Shown here: piece by piece, positions 8,339 through 14,325 of the stretch | Numbering within the stretch: the stretch's first letter is position 1 | Layout of the letters: the number at the start of each line of letters is the position of its first letter | Assembly: GCA_947177435.1 (NCBI GenBank) | Contig: CAMWUM010000018.1 | Location: 1 to 14,325 of the forward strand | DNA length: 14,325 nucleotides | Direction: 5' to 3' | DNA from: an uncultured Muribaculaceae bacterium | GTDB taxonomy: Bacteria; Bacteroidota; Bacteroidia; Bacteroidales; Muribaculaceae | Made by a program: the position numbers and the translations under genes | Notes under the pieces: model-generated | Seen by the model: only the letters and a program-made list of their open reading frames with translations | Told to the model about the DNA's origin: nothing | The model's database searches: none

Positions 8339-9926
8339 CTTTCCAGTCTCCGTTGTCTTTTATCAGCTGTATCAATAATGGCAGCGCCTGGTCAGCCGGC
8401 AGGTTCTTATGCACCAACTGCTTGCCTTTGTATAGGCTTACGTTGCCCACTCCGGCGCCTACGTATCCGTAGTCGGCGTCGGCCATCTCACCGGGACCGT
8501 TGACGATGCAGCCCATCATAGCGATTTTCAGGCCGGGCAGGTGAGCGGTGGCAGCCCTGACCTGAGCCAGCGCGGCCGGCAGGTCAAAGAGGGTACGCCC
8601 GCAACTGGGGCAGGCGATGTATTCGGTCTTGCTGATGCGCAGGCGAGCAGCCTGTAGTATGCCCAGTGCCAGCGAATTGAGTTTATCCTGCGGCAGGTGC
8701 GGAGCGTCAATCCACAAGCCGTCGCCAAACCCGGAGAGGAGCACCGCGCCGAGGTCAACCGATGCGGCAAGCACCACGTCGTCAAAGGCCATCGAGGCCG
8801 GATAGCTTACTTTGAGTATCGCCGGACGGCTGTCGCCCTCAGCCAGCATGCGATGCATCTGGGCCTTGGCATGGCCGGGGTAATTTTTTGAGTCTGATGA
8901 GATTACCGCAACGCCGTCATGCAATTCTCCGGACTGAATGTCGAGTCCTATTACGGGATAAGGACACGGCAGAATGTCGCACTCGACCTTGCGTCGCTCG
9001 GGCGCTACCGGGTTATAGCCTGGAGCCATTTCACCCTCGATGGGGTCTGCCTCGGCCATGCGGCCAACGTACTCAACGAGTTTGCGGGCCACCGGGGGCT
9101 CAGCCTCGGGCGCCTCGCTGAGCGACACGCGAATGGTGTCACCGATACCCTCAGCCAGCAGAGAGCCAATGCCGACGGCCGACTTGATGCGCCCGTCCTC
9201 ACCGTCGCCGGCCTCAGTGACGCCGAGGTGGAGGGGATATGCCATGCCTTCAGCCTTCATCGCGCTTGCCAGCAGGCGAACTGTCTCGACCATTACGGTG
9301 ACGTTGGAGGCCTTTATCGAAATCACTACATTATTAAAATCATGCGCACGCGCGATGCGCAGAAATTCCATAGCCGACTCGACCATTCCCGCGGGTGTGT
9401 TGCCGTAGCGGCTCATGATGCGGTCCGACAGCGAGCCGTGGTTTACGCCGATGCGCAGGGCCACTCCCCTACTCTTGCACAGGTCGAGCAGCGGCGTCAG
9501 GCGATTTTCTATTCGCGCCAGTTCGTCGGCATATTCGGCGTCGGTGTACTCCAAGTGGCGAAACGTGCGGGCCGGATCCACGAAGTTGCCTGGATTGATG
9601 CGAACCTTCTCCACGACCTCGGCAGCAACCATAGCGGCGTCGGGGGTGAAGTGGATGTCGGCCACAAGGGGCACGTCGCATCCGCGCCTGACAGCCTCAG
9701 CCTTGATGTTGGCCAGGTTGCGGGCGTGATTGACCGACTGGGCGGTGAGGCGCACGATGTCAGCGCCGGCCTCGGCGATGCGCTCGATCTGGGCGACCGA
9801 AGCGTCGGTATCGAGCGTGGGCGTATTGGTCATTGACTGCACGGCAATCGGATGGCCGTAGCCAATAACTACGTTGCCGATGGCAGCCTCAGACGAATGC
9901 CTGCGCGAATAGTCGAAAGTCGACAT
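8319..9926 (-). CDS. ispG: IspG (GcpE), 4-hydroxy-3-methylbut-2-enyl diphosphate synthase, long form with inserted domain
   Basis: Complete, 535 residues against about 370 in E. coli. It converts methylerythritol cyclodiphosphate to HMBPP in the MEP pathway, giving the IPP and DMAPP that UppS uses. The N-terminal TIM-barrel domain (about 1-270) begins RRHSSEAAIGNVVIGYGHPI and has AVQSMTNT and ADIHFTP. The C-terminal [4Fe-4S] domain (about 430-535) has CPSCGRT (Cys439, Cys442) and GCIVNGPGE (Cys473, Glu480), which together are the four cluster ligands known for the family. Between them lie roughly 150 extra residues, the insert typical of plant, chlamydial and Bacteroidota enzymes. My memory is that many Bacteroidota versions are nearer 600 residues, so this insert may be somewhat short. 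It starts two bases after the purE stop and overlaps the M16 gene. Confidence 0.96.
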   Translation of the reverse strand: MSTFDYSRRHSSEAAIGNVVIGYGHPIAVQSMTNTPTLDTDASVAQIERIAEAGADIVRLTAQSVNHARNLANIKAEAVRRGCDVPLVADIHFTPDAAMVAAEVVEKVRINPGNFVDPARTFRHLEYTDAEYADELARIENRLTPLLDLCKSRGVALRIGVNHGSLSDRIMSRYGNTPAGMVESAMEFLRIARAHDFNNVVISIKASNVTVMVETVRLLASAMKAEGMAYPLHLGVTEAGDGEDGRIKSAVGIGSLLAEGIGDTIRVSLSEAPEAEPPVARKLVEYVGRMAEADPIEGEMAPGYNPVAPERRKVECDILPCPYPVIGLDIQSGELHDGVAVISSDSKNYPGHAKAQMHRMLAEGDSRPAILKVSYPASMAFDDVVLAASVDLGAVLLSGFGDGLWIDAPHLPQDKLNSLALGILQAARLRISKTEYIACPSCGRTLFDLPAALAQVRAATAHLPGLKIAMMGCIVNGPGEMADADYGYVGAGVGNVSLYKGKQLVHKNLPADQALPLLIQLIKDNGDWKDAPSQD

Positions 9927-9928
9927 GC

Positions 9929-10435
9929 TTATGCTTTGTATTTGTAGTCCGTGATCTTGGCGAGTTCTTCGTTGGCCTTGACGATTTTGCCCGAGAGCGA
10001 GTCGCTGTATGCCTTGTACCTTTCGGCCAACTCAGGGTCGCTGAGCGAGAGTATGCGCACGGCCAGCACTGCGGCGTTGGCTGCGCCATTGACGCCGACG
10101 GTGGCCACGGGGATGCCCGGAGGCATCTGCACGATCGAAAGCAGGGCGTCGATGCCGCTGAGCGACGAGCTGACGGGCACACCGATGACGGGCACGGGCG
10201 TGATGGCCGCGATTACGCCGGGCAGGGCGGCAGCCATGCCGGCGGCGGCGATGATCACCTTGATGCCGCGTGCTTGGGCGGTGGAGGCGAACTCCTCGAC
10301 TTGCGCGGGTGTGCGATGGGCGCTAAGGGCGTTCATCTCAAATGGCACTTGCATCTGCTCGAGGAAGTCGGCTGCCTTGCGCAGGATGGGCAGGTCGGAT
10401 GTGCTGCCCATTATGATGCTAACGATTGGTTTCAT
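9929..10435 (-). CDS. purE: N5-carboxyaminoimidazole ribonucleotide mutase PurE
   Basis: Complete, 168 residues, as for E. coli PurE (169). It makes CAIR for de novo purine synthesis in the cytoplasm; class I enzymes rearrange N5-CAIR made by PurK. The phosphate/substrate loop is GSTSDLP (10-16) and the catalytic loop SAHRTP has the essential His at 40; an Arg after that His favours class I over class II (SAHK). One deviation is AGMAAALPG at 65-73, where class I proteins I know have AGGAAHLPG, so a His is replaced by Ala70. No purK lies nearby. The gene follows the PAP2-like gene by 24 bases and precedes ispG by two, so all three are probably on one mRNA. Confidence 0.96.
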   Translation of the reverse strand: MKPIVSIIMGSTSDLPILRKAADFLEQMQVPFEMNALSAHRTPAQVEEFASTAQARGIKVIIAAAGMAAALPGVIAAITPVPVIGVPVSSSLSGIDALLSIVQMPPGIPVATVGVNGAANAAVLAVRILSLSDPELAERYKAYSDSLSGKIVKANEELAKITDYKYKA

Positions 10436-10459
10436 ATATGCTATTTTATTTCAATTCAT

Positions 10460-11095
10460 TCATAAATATAAGAATACAAGCTCAACAATCAGACCAAAGC
10501 CCCAACCAGCGTAGACCTGAGCCGGAGTGTGCCTGCGGAGCAGCAGGCGGGCCGATCCTACGAGGCCGCTCGCCACGATAGTTCCGGCCAGCCACGGGAG
10601 TATGGCCACAATGTAGAGATTGTTGATGGCAAAGTAAGCCATAAGCGCCACCAGTCCGCCCATGGTAATCATGTGCGCGCTGATTTTCCAAACTATGTTG
10701 ATAATGGTGGCCGACAGAGTGGCGAAGCAGGCTCCGCCGAAGAACATGACCATCCAGTGAGGCATCTCCACCCAAGCCAGATAAAGGGCCGCGAGCATGA
10801 AGCATGCGCATGCGATGGCATAGGGCACGCCGCGCTGCCGGCGGTTGGTGATGGCCGCGTCTGACACTCGGCCCGTGCGGATGAGGTAGGCGATGACGGC
10901 CACCGGCACCACCGTAGTGATGCAAAACACGATAAAGCAAGCCGTGAAGCGGAATGTCTCGTTGCCGAAATGAGCCAGCGGGGTGATCATAAATGTAATG
11001 GCCAACGCCAGAGTCGGCACCACCAGCGGTGAGAAAACCGTGGAGAGCGCAAGCGCAATCTTGCTCAGGAGGCTTGTCTTTTCGTTAGTCTGCAT
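10460..11095 (-). CDS. PAP2-like integral membrane protein with divergent active-site motifs
   Basis: Complete, 211 residues from the ATG at 11095. A longer reading from 11245 would add 50 residues rich in Arg/Ser/Pro that merely shadow the end of rpoN, so it was not chosen. The protein is strongly hydrophobic with about six membrane spans. Its layout follows the PAP2/lipid phosphatase family, but each motif is altered: NRRQRGVPY (84-92) in place of KxxxxxxRP, ISAH (138-141) in place of PSGH, and SARLLLRRHTPAQ (181-193) in place of SRxxxxxHxxxD. The two histidines (141, 189) and Arg183 are kept, while the final Asp is Gln193. A role in dephosphorylating a lipid diphosphate such as undecaprenyl diphosphate is possible, but loss of activity or another role is equally open. 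It begins four bases after the rpoN stop. Confidence 0.78.
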   Translation of the reverse strand: MQTNEKTSLLSKIALALSTVFSPLVVPTLALAITFMITPLAHFGNETFRFTACFIVFCITTVVPVAVIAYLIRTGRVSDAAITNRRQRGVPYAIACACFMLAALYLAWVEMPHWMVMFFGGACFATLSATIINIVWKISAHMITMGGLVALMAYFAINNLYIVAILPWLAGTIVASGLVGSARLLLRRHTPAQVYAGWGFGLIVELVFLYL

Positions 11096-11099
11096 TGCC

Positions 11100-12494
11100 T
11101 TATATGGTTTTTCTGAGCCTCCCGACAGGGATGCCCATTTTCTCGCGGTACTTGGTGATTGTGCGCCGGGCGATCTGGTAGCCCTTGGCTCGCATGGCCT
11201 GCTCGATAGCCAGGTCGCTGAGCGGATGGCGCTTGTCCTCGGCATCTACAATATCCTTGATTGCTTGCATCATCTCATGCGATGACGTGTCGGCATCGTC
11301 GGTCGGAGCCTCGTTGAAGAACATTTTCAGCGGATACACGCCCAATTCCGTAGCCACATACTTCCCTGCAGTGGCACGCGAGATGGTGGATAGGTCGTAG
11401 CCGGTGTCGGCGGCTATGTCTTTCAGTATCATCGGGCGCAGGCGCGCCGTGTCGCCGGTGGCGAAGAAGTCTGCCTGGCGGCGCGCGATGGCCTCTGTGA
11501 CGCTCACCAGAGTGGCGCCGCGTTGGCGCAAGGCTGCGATGAACGCCTCGGCATCGTCACGCTTGAGTTTGACAAAGGCCTGCGCCTCGCGCTCACGCTT
11601 GTTGCGCGGCGCCTCGGCGGCGTCCATGTCAAATGATTTTTCGATCTGCAGATGTGGCAGATGGCTCACGAGTGAAACTGCCACCCTGCCGTCCTGGCAC
11701 TCGACAGCCACGTCGGGCGTAATCTGCGCGAGCCTCATGTCGGTCGAACTCTGGGTCATAGCCGAACCCGGCTTGGGGTTGAGCGAACGTATGATGTCGA
11801 GGGCATCAGCCAACGTGTCGGAGTCAATGCCCATCTGTGCGGCCAGGCGCTCGTAATGCTTTTTGGAGAGCAGGTCGAAATAGTCGGCCACGATTTCGCG
11901 CGCGGCCTTGAGTTCGAGAGTGAGCGGCTGCCGGCGGTCGAGCTGAAGCAGCATGCAGTCGCGCAAGTCCACGGCTCCGACTCCAGCCGGGTCGAGATCG
12001 CGCACCAGGGCGAATGCCTTGCGCATGTCGGCCATATCCACTTCGCGGCCCGTGGCTATGGCGATGTCGTCGGCCATCGATGCAAGCGTGCGGGTCAGAT
12101 AGCCGTTGGGATCAAGGTTGCCGATAATATATAGGGCAAGCCGCTTGATGTCGCCATCGACAAGCGTTTGCCCTATTTGTTCAGTAAGGTAAGACGTGAG
12201 GTCGGAGCCGGAATCGTCCTGTGTCTGCCACGACGCAGCGTCGCCGTGTCCGGCGGGCATACGGTCAGCCGGGTCGTCGTCATAGTCGGGCTCGGATGCT
12301 TGAGCCTCGTACTCGTCAGCCTGCGGCTCGTGGTCTTCCACGGCCTCGAGTGCCGGGTTGTCGTCAAGCTGGCGGAGTACTTCCTCCTCCACCTCGGGTG
12401 CGGTCATCTCAAGCAACAGCGCATACTGCACCTGGCGCGGCGAAAGGCGCTGTGACAGTTGTTGCGACTGCTGTATGTCGAGTGACTCCTTCAT
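11100..12494 (-). CDS. rpoN: RNA polymerase sigma-54 factor RpoN
   Basis: Complete, 464 residues (E. coli 477). Sigma-54 directs RNA polymerase to -24/-12 promoters that need an ATP-driven enhancer-binding activator. Region I (about 1-50) is rich in Gln/Leu with QQSQQLSQRLSPRQVQYALLL and ends in LDDNPALE. A very acidic region II linker follows (about 50-100). Core-binding sequence with LTSYLTEQIGQ and NLDPNGYLTRTL follows, and DLDPAGVGAVDLRDCML is typical. The C-terminal DNA-binding part has the RpoN box ARRTITKYRE (442-451), which reads the -24 element. No sigma-54 activator gene is in the window. It starts about 24 bases after a strong hairpin that follows asnS, and leads the rpoN-to-ribD group; a promoter of its own is not obvious. 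Confidence 0.97.
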   Translation of the reverse strand: MKESLDIQQSQQLSQRLSPRQVQYALLLEMTAPEVEEEVLRQLDDNPALEAVEDHEPQADEYEAQASEPDYDDDPADRMPAGHGDAASWQTQDDSGSDLTSYLTEQIGQTLVDGDIKRLALYIIGNLDPNGYLTRTLASMADDIAIATGREVDMADMRKAFALVRDLDPAGVGAVDLRDCMLLQLDRRQPLTLELKAAREIVADYFDLLSKKHYERLAAQMGIDSDTLADALDIIRSLNPKPGSAMTQSSTDMRLAQITPDVAVECQDGRVAVSLVSHLPHLQIEKSFDMDAAEAPRNKREREAQAFVKLKRDDAEAFIAALRQRGATLVSVTEAIARRQADFFATGDTARLRPMILKDIAADTGYDLSTISRATAGKYVATELGVYPLKMFFNEAPTDDADTSSHEMMQAIKDIVDAEDKRHPLSDLAIEQAMRAKGYQIARRTITKYREKMGIPVGRLRKTI

Positions 12495-12518
12495 TGACGG
12501 ATATTATATTAGAGCAAT

Positions 12519-12542
12519 CCCGGCCGCCACAAGGCGGCCGGG
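12519..12542 (-). terminator. GC-rich hairpin after asnS, probable terminator or processing element
   Basis: CCCGGCCGCC (12519-12528) and GGCGGCCGGG (12533-12542) form a perfect 10-bp stem around a four-base loop. On the transcribed strand it begins six bases after the asnS stop codon. What follows (ATTGCTCTAATATAAT) is AT-rich but lacks a clean T run, so intrinsic termination may be partial. Only 24 bases separate it from the rpoN ATG. Confidence 0.6.
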
Positions 12543-12548
12543 CGCTAT

Positions 12549-13940
12549 TTAAAATTCTGCGTTTTTCGGATAACGCGGGAAGGGGATGACGTCGCGGATG
12601 TTGGCCATGCCCGTCACAAAGAGCAGCAGGCGCTCAAAGCCCAGGCCGAAGCCACTGTGAGGCACCGTGCCGTACTTGCGGGTGTCAAGGTACCACCACA
12701 TATCCTTCATCGGAATGCCGAGTTCGTCGATGCGCTGCTTGAGCTTGTCGTAGTCAGCCTCGCGCTCCGAGCCGCCGATGATCTCACCAATCTTGGGGAA
12801 GAGGACATCCATGGCGCGCACAGTCTTGCCATCTTCGTTCTGCTTCATGTAGAACGCCTTGATTTCCTTGGGATAGTCGGTAAGGATGACGGGCTTCTTG
12901 AAATGCTCCTCCACGAGATAGCGCTCGTGCTCGCTCTGCAGGTCGGTGCCCCAGTGCACGGGGAACTCGAATTTGCGGCCCGACTCCTCAAGGATCTTCA
13001 CGCCATCGGTGTAAGAGAGGCGCACGAAGTCGTTGTGGAGTACGAACTCGAGGCGGCTGATGAGGTCCTTGTCATAGTGCTCGGCCAGGAACTCGAGGTC
13101 GTCCTTGCAATTGTCGAGGGCGTACTGGATGCAGTATTTGAGGAACTCCTCGGCCAGATCCATATTGTCGGCGATGTCGTAGAATGCCATCTCGGGCTCA
13201 ATCATCCAGAACTCGCTCAGGTGGCGCGGAGTGTTGGACTTCTCGGCGCGGAACGTCGGACCGAACGTGTAAATCTCACCAAGGGCCGTGGCGCCAAGCT
13301 CGCCTTCGAGCTGGCCTGACACGGTCAGGGCAGTAGGCTTGCCGAAGAAATCAAGAGCATAGTCGATCTTGCCTTCCTCGGTGCGGGGCAGTTTGTCGAG
13401 CGGGAGGGTCGTCACCTGGAACATCGCACCGGCGCCTTCGCAGTCGCTGGCCGTGATGAGCGGAGTATGGAGATAAACGAATCCCCGCTCCTGGAAGAAC
13501 TTATGGATGGCGAATGCCATGGCAGAGCGTACGCGCAGCACAGCCGAGAAAGTGTTGGTACGGGGACGAAGGTGAGCCTTCTCGCGCAGGAACTCGAGAG
13601 TATGCCCCTTCTTCTGCAGAGGATAGTCGGCGGGGTCAGCGGTGCCGTATACCTCAAACTCGGCAGCCTGCACCTCGCAGGTCTGGCCTTTGCCTTGCGA
13701 TGCGGCCAACTCGCCGGTGACGCGCAGCGACGATCCTGTGGTGATTTGCTTCATGTCGTCGTCGGTAAACTTCGACATGTCAAACACGATCTGCAAGTTC
13801 TTGATGGTCGAGCCGTCGTTGAGGGCCACGAACTGCACGTGCTTGTTGCCGCGGCGGCTGCGCACCCATCCCTTCACCTCGACGGTCTGGCCTACGAGAT
13901 CGGGCTGCTGCAGCACGGCGCTTATCTTAAGATGTTTCAT
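12549..13940 (-). CDS. asnS: Asparaginyl-tRNA synthetase
   Basis: Complete, 463 residues, close to E. coli AsnS (466). It is a cytoplasmic class II synthetase that charges tRNA-Asn. The N-terminal OB-fold anticodon-binding domain (about 1-115) begins with strands around [25 protein letters not shown]. The catalytic domain has class II motif 2 starting [17 protein letters not shown] (from 230) and motif 3 with [10 protein letters not shown] (432-441), where the Arg contacts ATP. The end, [12 protein letters not shown], is the usual AsnS tail and separates it from the related AspS, as does overall length (AspS is near 590). It is preceded by a short repeat-rich gap (13941-13997) and followed by a strong hairpin, so it may be its own transcription unit. 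Confidence 0.97.
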   Translation of the reverse strand: MKHLKISAVLQQPDLVGQTVEVKGWVRSRRGNKHVQFVALNDGSTIKNLQIVFDMSKFTDDDMKQITTGSSLRVTGELAASQGKGQTCEVQAAEFEVYGTADPADYPLQKKGHTLEFLREKAHLRPRTNTFSAVLRVRSAMAFAIHKFFQERGFVYLHTPLITASDCEGAGAMFQVTTLPLDKLPRTEEGKIDYALDFFGKPTALTVSGQLEGELGATALGEIYTFGPTFRAEKSNTPRHLSEFWMIEPEMAFYDIADNMDLAEEFLKYCIQYALDNCKDDLEFLAEHYDKDLISRLEFVLHNDFVRLSYTDGVKILEESGRKFEFPVHWGTDLQSEHERYLVEEHFKKPVILTDYPKEIKAFYMKQNEDGKTVRAMDVLFPKIGEIIGGSEREADYDKLKQRIDELGIPMKDMWWYLDTRKYGTVPHSGFGLGFERLLLFVTGMANIRDVIPFPRYPKNAEF

Positions 13941-13948
13941 TTGCTGAT

Positions 13949-13986
13949 TGTCATTTTTGTCATTATGTCAAATTGACATTATGTCA
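13949..13986. repeat. Cluster of five TGTCA/TGACA pentamers with a central palindrome, upstream of asnS
   Basis: TGTCA occurs at 13949, 13958, 13966 and 13982, and its reverse complement TGACA at 13974, at intervals of 8 or 9 bases. ATGTCAA-A-TTGACAT (13965-13979) is a perfect 7-bp palindrome, extendable to 13961-13983 with one mismatched pair. Seen another way, TGTCATTATGTCA (13958-13970) and TGACATTATGTCA (13974-13986) are 13-base direct copies with one difference, 16 bases apart. It fills most of the gap between the rluB stop and the asnS start and could be an operator or simply a small tandem duplication. Confidence 0.6.
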
Positions 13987-13997
13987 TTTTTGATTTC

Positions 13998-14325
13998 TTA
14001 CTCAAAGCTGCCCATCTTGAGGAAGTTGACTTCCTCCTGGGTTAGATAGCGCCAGCGGCCGCGAGGCAGGTTCTTCTTGGTGAGGCCTGCGAAGTATACG
14101 CGGTCAAGCTTGGTGACGTGGTAGCCCAGCGATTCGAAGATGCGGCGCACGATGCGGTTGCGGCCCGAGTGAATCTCGATGCCGGCCTGGTTGCGGTCGG
14201 TCTCGGTGGCGTAGCTGATGGCGTCGGCGTGGATGGGACCATCCTCGAGCTCGATGCCGTCGGCAATGCGCTGCATATCGTCCTCGGCGATGTCCTTGTC
14301 ACACCATACGTGGTATATCTTCTTC
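13998..14325 (-). CDS. rluB: RluB/RsuA-family rRNA pseudouridine synthase (partial, N-terminus beyond right end)
   Basis: Partial: the last 108 residues are in the window, and the start and catalytic Asp region lie to the right. The visible reading frame runs unbroken to the window edge (KKIYHVWCDKDIAEDDMQ...), so an internal Met at 14276 is not the start. KIYHVWCDKDI and ELEDGPIHADAI match the middle of RsuA/RluB-type enzymes, and HSGRNRIVRRIFESLGYHV is the family's conserved nucleotide-binding segment, followed by LDRVYFAGLTKKNLPRGRWRYLT and the usual C-terminal LTQEEVNFLK. RluB isomerises a uridine in 23S rRNA; RluE, RluF and RsuA share these motifs, so the exact target cannot be fixed from this fragment. 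The frame ends 57 bases before asnS. Confidence 0.88.
   Translation of the reverse strand, partial: KKIYHVWCDKDIAEDDMQRIADGIELEDGPIHADAISYATETDRNQAGIEIHSGRNRIVRRIFESLGYHVTKLDRVYFAGLTKKNLPRGRWRYLTQEEVNFLKMGSFE

Noticed and set aside
8919..9836. A 305-codon plus-strand open frame opposite ispG
   Set aside because: It is the mirror of a GC-rich, strongly biased coding frame; its translation is His/Arg/Val-rich without recognisable motifs, while the minus frame encodes clear IspG.
10460..11245. Longer start for the PAP2-like protein at 11245
   Set aside because: The extra 50 residues lie within the end of rpoN and read as Arg/Ser/Pro-rich shadow sequence; the ATG at 11095 starts just before the first membrane span.
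13973..13978. TTGACA resembling an E. coli -35 box
   Set aside because: It is part of the repeat cluster, and Bacteroidota primary sigma factors use a different consensus (TTTG / TAnnTTTG); on the transcribed strand only TCAATTTG comes near that.
13949..13986. CRISPR-like array
   Set aside because: Repeat units are only 5-13 bases with 3-4 base spacing and no cas gene is near.
1..14325. tRNA or rRNA genes, insertion sequences, phage, defence or toxin-antitoxin genes
   Set aside because: Nearly all sequence is filled by identified housekeeping and envelope genes; gaps are 90 bases or less and show no such signals.

Overview
The window looks like ordinary chromosome of a Bacteroidota (order Bacteroidales) bacterium. 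A fairly GC-rich, gut-type member such as Muribaculaceae is my guess from protein flavour and base composition; I could not search for it. Supporting signs are a BamA of 887 residues with a glycine/tyrosine-rich surface loop, the gene set DUF6242-type lipoprotein / PorG-like (DUF6089) barrel / uppS / bamA / skp, a long-form IspG with an inserted domain, start codons without Shine-Dalgarno sequences, and one good match to the Bacteroides-type -7 promoter element (TAnnTTTG). All eleven or twelve real genes lie on the minus strand, so transcription runs from the right end of the window to the left.

Layout in transcription order (right to left): the 3' end of an RluB/RsuA-type pseudouridine synthase (cut by the window end); a 57-base gap packed with TGTCA/TGACA repeats; asnS; a strong 10-bp GC hairpin; then a tightly packed group rpoN - PAP2-like membrane protein - purE - ispG - M16 peptidase - ribD, with gaps of 2 to 24 bases or direct overlaps. 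A 90-base gap at 6000-6089 carries the best promoter candidate. After it comes the envelope group: DUF6242-like lipoprotein - PorG-like barrel (TTG start) - uppS - bamA - (86-base gap) - skp/ompH, which is cut by the left end.

Functionally the left half builds the outer membrane: BamA inserts barrels, Skp/OmpH chaperones them, and two less understood envelope proteins sit in the same transcript. The window also touches the undecaprenyl-phosphate carrier pathway at several points: IspG (isoprene precursors), UppS (C55 chain) and a PAP2-family membrane protein that could act on a lipid diphosphate, though its active-site motifs are degenerate. The remaining genes are housekeeping: asparagine tRNA charging, sigma-54, purine and riboflavin synthesis, a zinc peptidase.

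I found no mobile element, phage, CRISPR array, tRNA, rRNA or defence system. No clearly undescribed system is visible. The most interesting leads are the poorly characterised envelope genes next to bamA, the BamA surface loop, the repeat cluster upstream of asnS and the degenerate PAP2 protein.
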